DNA of 64,000 bases from Streptomyces hygroscopicus (GTDB taxonomy: Bacteria; Actinomycetota; Actinomycetes; Streptomycetales; Streptomycetaceae): positions 1-64,000 of the forward strand of contig NZ_LBMW01000034.1 in the NCBI RefSeq assembly GCF_026168105.1, given 5' to 3'. The translations under genes and the position numbers were made by a program. The notes below the pieces were generated by a model that saw nothing but the letters and a program-made list of their open reading frames with translations, ran no database searches and was not told the DNA's origin. Of the stretch, positions 23,234-31,707 are shown one piece after another (position 1 is the first letter of the stretch; the number at the start of each line of letters is the position of its first letter).

Positions 23234-24277
23234 ATGGGTCCCCATCCTGCGGTCGCGGCGATACGCCTGGCGGTCCGCCGCGTCCTCCACGACATCCTCA
23301 TCTCACAGACCACGGAGCAGAGCACCGAGCAGACCACCGGTCATCCCCCGCACGAGCGCCCGTCCGCGCCGCTCGTGCTCGTGGCATGCTCGGGCGGCGC
23401 CGACTCCGTGGCGCTCGCCTCCGCCCTCGCCTTCGAAGCCCCCAAACTCGGCATCCGCGCGGGCGGCGTCACCGTCGACCACGGTCTGCAGCCCGGCTCC
23501 GACATGCGCGCGGAAGAAGTCGTCCTGCGCCTGCGCGAGCTCGGCCTGGCTCCCGCCGAGTCCGTCGCCGTGACCGTCGGCCGCGACGGAGGCCCCGAGG
23601 CCGCGGCCCGGGACGCGCGCTACACCGCGCTGGACGCCGTCGCCGACCGCCTCGGCGCCGCCGCGATTCTCCTCGGGCACACCCGCGACGACCAAGCCGA
23701 AACCGTCCTGCTCGGTCTTGCCCGCGGCTCCGGCATCCGCTCCCTGTCCGGTATGGCCGCGGTCTCGGGGGCCGGCGGCCGCTACCGCCGCCCCTTCCTC
23801 CAGCTCGACCGGCAGACCGCCCGCAAGGCCTGCATGGTCCAGTCCCTGCCCGTCTGGGACGACCCCCACAACACCGACCCCGCCTACACGCGCTCCCGGC
23901 TCCGCCACGAGGGCCTGCCCGCCCTGGAGAAGGCGCTCGGCAAGGGTGTCGTGGAAGCCCTCGCCCGCACGGCCCAGCTCTCCCGCGACGACGCCGACGC
24001 ACTCGACGCCTGGGCCGGCCAGGCCGAGGCCGCCGTGCGGGACTCCTCCGGTCTCCTGGAATGCGCCAAGCTCTACGCCCTGCCTCCCGCCGTTCGGCGC
24101 CGTGTCCTGCGCCGCGCCGCCATCGAGGCCGGTGCCCCGGCCGGTTCTCTCTTCGCCCGCCACATCGAGGAAGTCGACCGGCTGATCACCGGATGGCGCG
24201 GCCAGGGAGCCATCAATCTCCCGGGCAAGGTCGTCGCCCAGCGGCAGGGTGGCAGACTGGTGATTCGGCAAGGCTGA
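23234..24277 (+). CDS. tilS: tRNA(Ile)-lysidine synthase
   Basis: A 347-aa N-type PP-loop ATPase. It changes C34 of the CAU-anticodon tRNA(Ile) to lysidine, so that it reads AUA and is charged with Ile; this is essential. The PP-loop SGGADS is at residues 53-58, and [20 protein letters not shown] and [13 protein letters not shown] follow at normal spacing. A short Thr/Glu/Gln insertion ([11 protein letters not shown]) precedes the PP-loop. The C-terminal domain is short, as in actinobacteria. ATG 23234 follows AAGGGAACC. tilS, hpt and ftsH are a widespread conserved neighbourhood. Confidence 0.94.
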   Translation: MGPHPAVAAIRLAVRRVLHDILISQTTEQSTEQTTGHPPHERPSAPLVLVACSGGADSVALASALAFEAPKLGIRAGGVTVDHGLQPGSDMRAEEVVLRLRELGLAPAESVAVTVGRDGGPEAAARDARYTALDAVADRLGAAAILLGHTRDDQAETVLLGLARGSGIRSLSGMAAVSGAGGRYRRPFLQLDRQTARKACMVQSLPVWDDPHNTDPAYTRSRLRHEGLPALEKALGKGVVEALARTAQLSRDDADALDAWAGQAEAAVRDSSGLLECAKLYALPPAVRRRVLRRAAIEAGAPAGSLFARHIEEVDRLITGWRGQGAINLPGKVVAQRQGGRLVIRQG

Positions 24278-24508
24278 GAACACGCTCCCGCGGGGGGCGC
24301 CCGGCCGCCCCTCCAGGGAGGGTCCGGTCAGCCGTGCGAGCGAGCCGAAGGGCCCGCCGCTGCCGACACAGGGAGAGTGCGCCCAAGCCGCGCGGGCAGC
24401 AGCCGTCCTACGGCTGCGCCGCGCGGACATCCGGACACGGTCGGCCGCCGACGGCGGCACCGGCACCCCGGGGGCCAACGGGCGACAAGTGCGGGACGAC
24501 CGAAAGTG

Positions 24509-25069
24509 ATGCGGGTGGACGCGAAAGACATGGGTGCCGACCTCCAGCAGGTGCTCATCACCAAGGAAGAGATCGACGCGAAGCTGGCCGAGCTGGCCGC
24601 GAAGATCGACGCGGAGTACGCGGGCAAGGACCTGCTGCTCGTCGGCGTCCTCAAGGGCGCGGTGATGGTCATGGCCGACCTCGCCCGGGCGTTGTCCACC
24701 CCCGTCACCATGGACTGGATGGCCGTGTCCTCCTACGGCGCGGGCACCCAGTCCTCCGGTGTCGTACGGATCCTCAAGGACCTCGACACCGACATCAAGG
24801 GCAAGCACGTCCTCATCGTCGAGGACATCATCGACTCGGGCCTGACCCTGTCCTGGCTGATCTCCAACCTCGGCTCCCGCGAGCCCGCCTCCCTCAAGGT
24901 GTGCACGCTGCTGCGCAAGCCCGAGGCCGCCAAGGTCGCCATCGACGTCGAGTGGGTCGGATTCGACATCCCGAACGAGTTCGTCGTCGGCTACGGCCTC
25001 GACTATGCGGAGAAGTACCGCAACCTCCCGTTCGTCGGTACGCTCGCCCCTCACGTCTACGGCGGCTGA
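24509..25069 (+). CDS. hpt: Hypoxanthine phosphoribosyltransferase
   Basis: A 186-aa type I phosphoribosyltransferase for purine salvage: hypoxanthine or guanine plus PRPP gives IMP or GMP. The PRPP-binding loop is [17 protein letters not shown]; the base-binding part [20 protein letters not shown] is intact. ATG 24509 follows GTG 24506; both are possible, but homologues start MRVDAKDMG. It follows tilS after 231 nt, in which I see no gene and no clear terminator. The tilS-hpt-ftsH order is conserved in many bacteria. Confidence 0.94.
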   Translation: MRVDAKDMGADLQQVLITKEEIDAKLAELAAKIDAEYAGKDLLLVGVLKGAVMVMADLARALSTPVTMDWMAVSSYGAGTQSSGVVRILKDLDTDIKGKHVLIVEDIIDSGLTLSWLISNLGSREPASLKVCTLLRKPEAAKVAIDVEWVGFDIPNEFVVGYGLDYAEKYRNLPFVGTLAPHVYGG

Positions 25070-25293
25070 ACCCCCGGGTTCCGGCCGTCGGCGGCGGCGG
25101 CCGGAACCCCCAGGTCGTGGTTCTCGCAAGACGTCCGGGAACCCCAGCGGGTTCCGCGCCGTTGAAGCAGGCGTGGACGGTATTGCCGGAAGTCCCCTGC
25201 GGCTTCGGGTGACAATCCTGGGGTACCGTCAGAAGAACTGTCTTTATCAAACTCACTATGGCAGGAGGGACGGGGCGGCACCGCTCCGTATGG

Positions 25294-27318
25294 ATGGACG
25301 TGAAGCGATACTTCCGTGGGCCGGTCATGTGGATCGTGCTGGCCGTCCTTGCCGTGGTCGTGTTGATGCAGGTCGTCGGCTCTTCCGGCGGCTACAAGAC
25401 GGTGGACACCGGCCAGGTCGTCCAGGCGATCAATAACAACAAGGTCCAGTCGGCCAAACTGACCACCGGCGACGAACAGATCATCAAGGTCTCGCTCAAG
25501 GACGGCGAGAAGGTCGACGGCAGCTCCAAGATCCAGGCGAGCTACATCGACCAGCAGGGCGTGACCCTGGCCCAGACTCTGCAGGACAAGTTCCAGAACA
25601 AGCAGATCCCGGACGGCTACACGGTCTCGCCGTCCAAGCAGAACCCGTTCGTCGGGATTCTGCTCTCCCTGCTTCCCTTCGTCCTCATCGTGGTCGTCTT
25701 CCTGTTCCTGATGAACCAGATGCAGGGCGGCGGCTCCCGGGTCATGAACTTCGGGAAGTCCAAGGCCAAGCTCATCACCAAGGACACGCCGAAGACGACG
25801 TTCACGGACGTCGCGGGCGCGGACGAGGCGGTCGAGGAGCTCCAGGAGATCAAGGAGTTCCTCCAGGAGCCGGCCAAGTTCCAGGCCGTCGGCGCCAAGA
25901 TCCCCAAGGGCGTGCTCCTGTACGGGCCTCCCGGTACGGGCAAGACGCTGCTCGCGCGTGCCGTTGCCGGCGAGGCGGGCGTCCCCTTCTACTCGATCTC
26001 GGGTTCCGACTTCGTCGAGATGTTCGTCGGTGTCGGTGCCTCCCGGGTCCGTGACCTGTTCGAGCAGGCCAAGGCCAACGCGCCGGCGATCGTCTTCGTC
26101 GACGAGATCGACGCGGTCGGCCGTCACCGCGGCGCCGGTCTCGGCGGCGGTCACGACGAGCGCGAGCAGACCCTCAACCAGCTGCTCGTCGAGATGGACG
26201 GCTTCGACGTGAAGGGCGGCGTGATCCTCATCGCCGCCACGAACCGCCCCGACATCCTCGACCCCGCCCTCCTGCGCCCCGGCCGCTTCGACCGCCAGAT
26301 CGCGGTCGACCGCCCGGACATGCAGGGCCGTCTGGAGATCCTCAAGGTCCACCAGAAGGGCAAGCCGGTCGCTCCGGACGTCGATCTGTCGGCCGTCGCC
26401 CGCCGCACGCCCGGCTTCACGGGCGCGGACCTCTCGAACGTCCTCAACGAGGCGGCACTGCTCACGGCCCGCAGCGACCGCAAGCTGATCGACAACCAGA
26501 TGCTGGACGAGGCGATCGACCGCGTGGTCGCGGGCCCGCAGAAGCGGACCCGGATCATGTCGGACAAGGAGAAGAAGATCACCGCGTACCACGAGGGCGG
26601 CCACGCCCTGGTCGCGGCGGCCTCGCCGAACTCCGACCCGGTCCACAAGATCACGATCCTGTCCCGCGGCCGCGCGCTCGGCTACACGATGGTGCTTCCG
26701 GACGAGGACAAGTACTCCACGACCCGCAACGAGATGCTGGACCAGCTGGCCTACATGCTGGGCGGCCGAGCGGCCGAGGAGCTCGTCTTCCACGACCCGA
26801 CCACGGGTGCCGCGAACGACATCGAGAAGGCCACGTCCACGGCCCGCGCGATGGTCACTCAGTACGGCATGACCGAGCGCCTCGGCGCGATCAAGTTCGG
26901 CGGCGACAACACCGAGCCGTTCCTCGGACGTGAGATGGCGCACCAGCGCGACTACTCGGAAGAGGTCGCGGCGCTCGTCGACGAAGAGGTCAAGAAGCTC
27001 ATCGAGAACGCGCACAACGAGGCCTGGGAGATCCTGGTCGAGAACCGCGACGTCCTCGACAACCTGGTGCTCGCGCTGCTGGAGAAGGAGACGCTGGGCA
27101 AGGAGGAGATCGCCGAGATCTTCGCCCCCGTCGTCAAGCGTCCGCCGCGGCCCGCCTGGACCGGATCCTCCCGTCGTACGCCGTCAACCCGCCCGCCGGT
27201 GCTCTCCCCGAAGGAGCTCGCACTGACGAACGGGGCGAACGGCGCGACTCCGGCGATCGCCAACGCGACCGAGGCCGTTCCCACGGACGCGGTCCCGGAG
27301 GACCGCCGGGAGAGCTGA
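25294..27318 (+). CDS. ftsH: ATP-dependent zinc metalloprotease FtsH
   Basis: A 674-aa membrane AAA+ protease. Two membrane segments (about residues 10-25 and 120-140) flank an exported domain. Then come Walker A GPPGTGKT (211-218), Walker [18 protein letters not shown] region [19 protein letters not shown], and the zinc site HEGGH (433-437). It degrades misfolded membrane proteins and some regulators. The C-terminal 50 residues are Pro/Thr/Ala-rich and variable. I prefer ATG 25294 (MDVKRYF, the usual start); an in-frame ATG at 25258 would add 12 residues. A strong terminator follows, so folE is separately transcribed. Confidence 0.93.
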   Translation: MDVKRYFRGPVMWIVLAVLAVVVLMQVVGSSGGYKTVDTGQVVQAINNNKVQSAKLTTGDEQIIKVSLKDGEKVDGSSKIQASYIDQQGVTLAQTLQDKFQNKQIPDGYTVSPSKQNPFVGILLSLLPFVLIVVVFLFLMNQMQGGGSRVMNFGKSKAKLITKDTPKTTFTDVAGADEAVEELQEIKEFLQEPAKFQAVGAKIPKGVLLYGPPGTGKTLLARAVAGEAGVPFYSISGSDFVEMFVGVGASRVRDLFEQAKANAPAIVFVDEIDAVGRHRGAGLGGGHDEREQTLNQLLVEMDGFDVKGGVILIAATNRPDILDPALLRPGRFDRQIAVDRPDMQGRLEILKVHQKGKPVAPDVDLSAVARRTPGFTGADLSNVLNEAALLTARSDRKLIDNQMLDEAIDRVVAGPQKRTRIMSDKEKKITAYHEGGHALVAAASPNSDPVHKITILSRGRALGYTMVLPDEDKYSTTRNEMLDQLAYMLGGRAAEELVFHDPTTGAANDIEKATSTARAMVTQYGMTERLGAIKFGGDNTEPFLGREMAHQRDYSEEVAALVDEEVKKLIENAHNEAWEILVENRDVLDNLVLALLEKETLGKEEIAEIFAPVVKRPPRPAWTGSSRRTPSTRPPVLSPKELALTNGANGATPAIANATEAVPTDAVPEDRRES

Positions 27319-27360
27319 GCCACCTGTCCCCAGGGCCTCACCAGGCCCGGAATTTCTGCC

Positions 27361-27391
27361 GCGCCCCCCAGGGTTCTAGCCTGGGGGGCGC
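27361..27391 (+). terminator. Terminator of ftsH
   Basis: A 12-bp perfect stem GCGCCCCCCAGG / CCTGGGGGGCGC with a 7-nt loop, 42 nt after the ftsH stop. Confidence 0.9.
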
Positions 27392-27462
27392 GGCGTTTCC
27401 GTAGAGCCGCACATCAGACGCGTGGTCCGTGCGCGTCACAGGCGCAGGAACGAGGCAGCAGG

Positions 27463-28068
27463 ATGACCGACCCGGTGACGCTTGACGGCGAGGGCACGAT
27501 CGGCGAGTTCGATGAGAAGCGCGCGGAGAACGCCGTACGGGAATTGCTCATCGCTGTCGGGGAGGACCCGGACCGAGAGGGGTTGCGCGAGACACCGGGG
27601 AGGGTGGCTCGGGCGTACCGGGAGATATTCGCGGGTCTGTGGCAGCAGCCCGAGGACGTCCTGACGACGACGTTCGACCTCGGTCATGACGAGATGGTGC
27701 TCGTGAAGGACATCGAGGTGTTCTCGACTTGTGAGCACCACCTCGTGCCGTTCCGGGGCGTCGCGCACGTCGGCTACATTCCGTCCACCAGCGGCAAGAT
27801 CACAGGTCTGTCGAAGCTGGCCCGGCTGGTGGATGTCTTCGCGCGCCGCCCGCAGGTGCAGGAGCGGCTGACCACGCAGATCGCCGACTCGCTGATGGAG
27901 ATACTCGAGCCGCGCGGTGTGATCGTGGTGGTCGAGTGCGAGCACATGTGCATGTCGATGCGCGGCATCCGCAAGCCCGGCGCGAAGACCATCACCTCGG
28001 CGGTGCGCGGTCAGCTGCGGGAGGCGGCCACCCGCAACGAGGCGATGAGCCTCATCATGGCCCACTGA
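27463..28068 (+). CDS. folE: GTP cyclohydrolase I
   Basis: A 201-aa FolE that turns GTP into 7,8-dihydroneopterin triphosphate, the first step of tetrahydrofolate synthesis. The Zn site and catalytic residues are in [14 protein letters not shown] and [14 protein letters not shown], and the [14 protein letters not shown] signature is intact. ATG 27463 gives the normal length; GGCAGCAGG lies upstream. The other folate genes (folP, folB, folK) are 0.6-3 kb downstream on the opposite strand, so they do not share this transcript. Confidence 0.95.
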   Translation: MTDPVTLDGEGTIGEFDEKRAENAVRELLIAVGEDPDREGLRETPGRVARAYREIFAGLWQQPEDVLTTTFDLGHDEMVLVKDIEVFSTCEHHLVPFRGVAHVGYIPSTSGKITGLSKLARLVDVFARRPQVQERLTTQIADSLMEILEPRGVIVVVECEHMCMSMRGIRKPGAKTITSAVRGQLREAATRNEAMSLIMAH

Positions 28069-28092
28069 CTCCCGTACGTACCCCGCCGGGTC

Positions 28093-28578
28093 CTAGGAGA
28101 CAGGCGCCGTGCCGTCGTTCTGGTCGTCGTCCTCCGGGAGTTTGCAGACCCGTTCCAGGAAGAAGGCCGTCGCTATGACGGCGATGCCTGCCAGGACCGA
28201 GAACCCGGCGTAGATGGCCTGGTCACGGTGGGACGGGATGTCCAAGGACTCCAGGAGGAAGACCCCCGTCCCGCCGTACATACCGGCGACGAGGGCCGCG
28301 ACCAGGGCGCTTGCCTGGCCGAAGACGACCGCGCGGGCCGCCATCAGCGGGTCGACGCCCTTGGCGCCGGGGCGGCGCTCCCGCTGGGCCTTGAGGCGGG
28401 CGCGGAGGGAGAAAGCCGTGGCCAGCAGGACCACGGCGATCAGGGCGAGGACGATGGGTGCGGCCAGGGGGACCCGGGGCAGTGTGCCCACCGAGTTCCA
28501 CAGGCGGGCGCCCGCCCAGGACAGCAATCCGGCCACCACGAACACAGCTGCCAGCGTCCTGATGCGCAGCTCTCTCAC
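28093..28578 (-). CDS. DUF3180 membrane protein
   Basis: A 161-aa protein with four membrane helices, beginning IRTLAAVFVVAGLLSWAGAR. The loop before helix 3 has the family's DPLMAARAVVFGQASALVAA. Function is unknown, but the gene follows folK in most actinobacteria, including Mycobacterium. Here it is the last gene of the minus-strand folP-NTF2-folB-folK run, starting 79 nt after the folK stop. GTG 28578 was chosen by the match to MRELRIRTL-like starts. Confidence 0.85.
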   Translation of the reverse strand: MRELRIRTLAAVFVVAGLLSWAGARLWNSVGTLPRVPLAAPIVLALIAVVLLATAFSLRARLKAQRERRPGAKGVDPLMAARAVVFGQASALVAALVAGMYGGTGVFLLESLDIPSHRDQAIYAGFSVLAGIAVIATAFFLERVCKLPEDDDQNDGTAPVS

Positions 28579-28657
28579 GATGTCCCTTCGTCAGCCCGAC
28601 GGGTCGCCGGTACGCGGTCGTGGACCGGGAGATCCCCGGCCCGGTAGACCTTAACGA

Positions 28658-29269
28658 CTACTCGGGCAGCCGGAGTTCCAGGTCGGCGCGGGGCGTGACC
28701 CCCTCCCGGGTGATCATGGCGAGCAGGTCCGCCACCGGGCCGCGGCCGGGGAGCTGGGCCCCCGGGTCCAGGTCGTACCACGGGGCGAGGACGAAGGCCC
28801 GCTCATGCGCGCGCGGGTGGGGGAGCGTCAGCACCGGGTCGTCGGAGACGAGGTCCGCGTATGTGACGATGTCCACATCGAGGGTGCGTGCGCCCCACTG
28901 CTCGTCCCGTACCCGGTGGAAGGCCTCCTCCACGGCGTGTGCCCGCTCCAGGAGGGAGGAGGGGGGCAGGGTCGTCTTCACGACGACCACCGCGTTGAAA
29001 TACGCCGGCTGGCTGCCCGGCGCCACGCCCCACGGCTCCGTCTCGTACACCGGCGAGACCGCCTTGACGCGGACGCCCGGAGTGTCCTCGAGGGCGTCGA
29101 TCGCGCCCTGGAGCGTCTCCAGGCGGTTGCCCAGGTTCGACCCCAGGGAGATCACGGCGCGCTTGGGGTTCTGCAGCGTGGTGTCTGCGGCGTCCACGCG
29201 CTCCACCACGGAGGCGGGCACCGGCTGCACGGTCGGGTCGCTCTGACCCCCGGGGAGGAAGGCGCTCAT
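28658..29269 (-). CDS. folK: 2-amino-4-hydroxy-6-hydroxymethyldihydropteridine pyrophosphokinase
   Basis: A 203-aa HPPK. It transfers pyrophosphate from ATP to 6-hydroxymethyl-dihydropterin, giving the substrate of FolP. Core motifs: AVISLGSNLGNRLETLQ, VYETEPWG, and WGARTLDVDIVTY with the two Mg-binding Asp residues, then LPHPRAHERAFVL. The first 36 residues before RAVISLGS form a non-conserved tail. The start overlaps the folB stop by 4 nt (ATGA), so the two are translationally coupled. Confidence 0.94.
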   Translation of the reverse strand: MSAFLPGGQSDPTVQPVPASVVERVDAADTTLQNPKRAVISLGSNLGNRLETLQGAIDALEDTPGVRVKAVSPVYETEPWGVAPGSQPAYFNAVVVVKTTLPPSSLLERAHAVEEAFHRVRDEQWGARTLDVDIVTYADLVSDDPVLTLPHPRAHERAFVLAPWYDLDPGAQLPGRGPVADLLAMITREGVTPRADLELRLPE

Positions 29270-29625
29270 ACTCGGCTCCGTGTGATGGTGACGGTCACGT
29301 CGTCGAAGGGGACCGTGATCGGCGCGTCCGGTTTGTGGACGCAGACCTCGACCTCCAGGACCGGGGCGTGCTTGAGACAGGACAGGGCGATGCGTTCCGC
29401 GAGCGTCTCGATGAGGTCGACGGGCTCTCCTTCGACCAGGGAGACGACTTCCTCCGCCACGACGCCGTAGTGCACGGTCTTGGACAGGTCGTCGTCGGCC
29501 GCGGCCGGTCGGATGTCCAGGCCCAGGACGAGGTCCACGATGAAGGTCTGACCCTCCTCGCGTTCCTTGGGGAACACACCGTGGTGCCCGCGGGCCTTCA
29601 GGCCGCGCAGCGCGACACGATCCAC
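29266..29625 (-). CDS. folB: Dihydroneopterin aldolase
   Basis: A 119-aa FolB that converts dihydroneopterin to 6-hydroxymethyl-dihydropterin and glycolaldehyde. It has GLKARGHHGVFPKEREEGQ near the start, the acidic TVHYGVVAEEVVSLVEGEP and the closing catalytic LEVEVCVHKPDAPI with the key Lys. GTG 29625 follows AGGAG and gives the usual VDRVALRGLK. The intergenic region to the upstream NTF2-like gene is 329 nt and holds a 23-bp repeat array, so a separate promoter is possible. Confidence 0.93.
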   Translation of the reverse strand: MDRVALRGLKARGHHGVFPKEREEGQTFIVDLVLGLDIRPAAADDDLSKTVHYGVVAEEVVSLVEGEPVDLIETLAERIALSCLKHAPVLEVEVCVHKPDAPITVPFDDVTVTITRSRV

Positions 29626-29882
29626 GCGAATCACTCCTGCAATCGTCGGTAGCGGCAGGTACTCACCGGGTGCGGTAGGTACACCGGCCTCGAACGAATT
29701 TACCTGCGGGCACTGACATAGCTCACTCACGAGGGCGTGCGCCGGTGTGACGGTCAGGAGCGTTCATCGGGCGTTTCCCCTGGGGAACACGGCGGCTCAC
29801 GGGTTGGTAGCCGCTCGTACCCAGGAGTAGGTGATTCCAACCACTATGAGCCCGCCTACCCAGCGGGTGACGAAGCCCACCC
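29626..29882. other. Gap between NTF2-like gene and folB, no gene seen
   Basis: This carries the folB ribosome binding site at its left and runs into the 23-bp repeat array at its right. I see no coding potential beyond antisense shadows. Confidence 0.55.
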
Positions 29883-29974
29883 CCCTCAGGAGGGGGAATC
29901 TTCCTCCCTCAGGAGGCGGGATCTTCCTCCCTCAGGACGCGGGATCTTCGTTCCTCAGGAAGGGGAGTCGTCGT
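29883..29974. repeat. Four 23-bp tandem repeats across the stop codon of the NTF2-like gene
   Basis: Units at 29883, 29906, 29929 and 29952 follow CCCTCAGGAGGCGGGATCTT and end CCT or CGT. The fourth unit contains the TGA of the minus-strand gene (29955-29957) and its last codons; the others lie downstream of it. Unit length is not a multiple of three. Confidence 0.92.
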
Positions 29975-30458
29975 CCTCTTCGTCGCCGGATTCGGTCAGG
30001 ACCGGCGAGGCGTGGTGCGACCAGAGCTTCCAGCCGTCCGGGGTGCGGCGGAACACGTTCGTGGCGACGACCAGCTGGCCGACGAGGGGGCCCAGCTCGT
30101 CGCTGTCCTCGGGGGCCGGGCCCCCGCTGAGGATGTTCTCGGTGCAGGTCACCAGGGCCGTGTCGCCGGTCACGGAGACATGGACGTCCGTGAGGAAGAA
30201 CTGGATGTAGTCGGTGTTCGCCATGATCAGGGCGTACGACCTCAGGACCTCGCCGCGACCGGTGAGAACGGGCCAGCCGGGATGGACGCAGGAGATCACA
30301 CCCGCGTCGGCGGGGTCGTGGTACTCCTCGTCCATGCCGAGGTCGGAGGGCGTCAGCCAGAGCGAGGTCAGCTCCTCGAAGTCGCCCCGCTCCATCGCCT
30401 CGTAGAAGGCGGTGTTGGCCTGTTCGACCTGTTCGACATCGGTGTGGGCGGTGCTCAC
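29955..30458 (-). CDS. NTF2-like (SnoaL-fold, DUF4440-type) protein
   Basis: A 167-aa protein with a nuclear-transport-factor-2-like cone fold: VEQANTAFYEAMERGDFEEL at the N terminus, then the VSVTGDTALVTCTENIL strands and a closing FRRTPDGWKLWSHHASPV. The tail is acidic (SGDEEDDDSPS). Such domains bind small molecules or act as enzymes, but no active site is evident. It overlaps the folP stop as GTGA, so it is coupled to folate synthesis; the same gene lies between folP and folB in other streptomycetes from memory. A role on a pterin intermediate is possible (inference). Confidence 0.85.
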   Translation of the reverse strand: MSTAHTDVEQVEQANTAFYEAMERGDFEELTSLWLTPSDLGMDEEYHDPADAGVISCVHPGWPVLTGRGEVLRSYALIMANTDYIQFFLTDVHVSVTGDTALVTCTENILSGGPAPEDSDELGPLVGQLVVATNVFRRTPDGWKLWSHHASPVLTESGDEEDDDSPS

Positions 30459-31405
30459 CGGGCTCCTTCGCGGGCTGCGGTGCCGGGGCCCGTGCCGGTG
30501 GCGGGGGTGCCTTCGGGGGAGTCGGCGCCCGGTGTGTGACCCGTCTCACTCGCCTTCTCGACGGCGCGTGCGACACGCACGGCATCCGCTGTCGCGCGCA
30601 CCTCGTGCACACGGACCGCCCATGCGCCGGCGTGGGCGACGAGTGCTGAGACGGCGGCGGTGGCGGCGTCGCGCTCGCGCGCGGGGGGCGGGGCGCCCTC
30701 CGGACCGGCCAGGACCCGGCCCAGGAACCGTTTGCGGGAGGCCGCCACCAGCAGGGGGTGGCCCAGGCGGCGCAGGCGGTCGAGGTGGGCGAGCAGGGCG
30801 AGGTCGTGCTCGGCCTCCTTGGAGAAGCCGAGGCCGGGGTCGACGATGATCCGCTCGGGGGCGATGCCGCCCTCCAGAACGGCCTCCACGCGCGCGTGCA
30901 GTTCGTCGAGGACTTCGGTGACGACGTCCTCGTACGCGCCCTTGACGTTGCCGCCCTGCAGGAAGCCGCGCCAGTGCATGACCACGAAGGGGGCGCCGGC
31001 GGCCGCGACGACGGGGATCATCCGGGGGTCGGCGAGGCCGCCGCTGACGTCGTTGACGAGGGAGGCGCCGGCGGCGAGGGCCCGCTCGGCGACGGAGGCT
31101 CGCATGGTGTCGACGGAGATCGTGACGCCCTCGGAGGCGAGGCCGCGGACGACGGGAATGACCCGCCTCAGTTCCTCGGCCTCGTCGACGCGGGTGGCGC
31201 CGGGGCGGGTGGACTCACCGCCGACGTCGACGAGGTCGGCACCCTCGGTGACCAGGTCGAGGCCGTGCTTGACGGCGGCGGTCGTGTCGAACCATCGGCC
31301 GCCGTCGGAGAAGGAGTCGGGGGTCACGTTGACGACCCCCATGACCGCGCAGCGGTCCCATGTCGGAAGGCCTGCCACGTGGCCGCGCCCCGTCTTCGTG
31401 CTCAT
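30455..31405 (-). CDS. folP: Dihydropteroate synthase
   Basis: A 316-aa enzyme that joins p-aminobenzoate to dihydropterin pyrophosphate; the sulfonamide target. Motifs: MGVVNVTPDSFSDGGRW, DVGGESTRPGATRV, DVSGGLADPRMIPV, IIVDPGLGFSKEAEHD and a SRKRFLGRVL loop. The final 40 residues are a Pro/Gly/Thr-rich tail not needed for the fold. ATG 31405 gives MSTKTGRGHVAG; longer frames are antisense to nothing known. It is the first gene of the minus-strand folate run. Confidence 0.94.
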   Translation of the reverse strand: MSTKTGRGHVAGLPTWDRCAVMGVVNVTPDSFSDGGRWFDTTAAVKHGLDLVTEGADLVDVGGESTRPGATRVDEAEELRRVIPVVRGLASEGVTISVDTMRASVAERALAAGASLVNDVSGGLADPRMIPVVAAAGAPFVVMHWRGFLQGGNVKGAYEDVVTEVLDELHARVEAVLEGGIAPERIIVDPGLGFSKEAEHDLALLAHLDRLRRLGHPLLVAASRKRFLGRVLAGPEGAPPPARERDAATAAVSALVAHAGAWAVRVHEVRATADAVRVARAVEKASETGHTPGADSPEGTPATGTGPGTAAREGAR

Positions 31406-31707
31406 ACGTTCAGCGTAGGCCCCGGGTGCCCCCACGTTCGGCTCCTGGGTGGGCTCAGCGCCATCGCGATGCGGGGGAGGAAGGATGGGGCGGCCGGAGG
31501 GTGTGGCCGGGTGGGGCGGCATGGCCGGATGGGCCGGGGGGTGCGGCGGGAGGCCTCTGCGGGGGCTCCAGGGGGCCGCAGGGACCGGATCCCACGGGCC
31601 CCGGGGAAACCCGCACCTTGGCTTCCTCGCGGGGGCCAGGGTGGGGCCTGAGCGAGGACCGCGGGGTGGGGCGGGGCTCGCTCAGGCCCGGTCTTGGGGC
31701 GCCGGGG

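Noticed and set aside
25258-25293. FtsH start at ATG 25258
   Set aside because: It adds 12 non-conserved residues before the usual MDVKRYF start; the purine-rich GGAGGGACGGGG inside that segment fits better as an untranslated leader. Not fully excluded.
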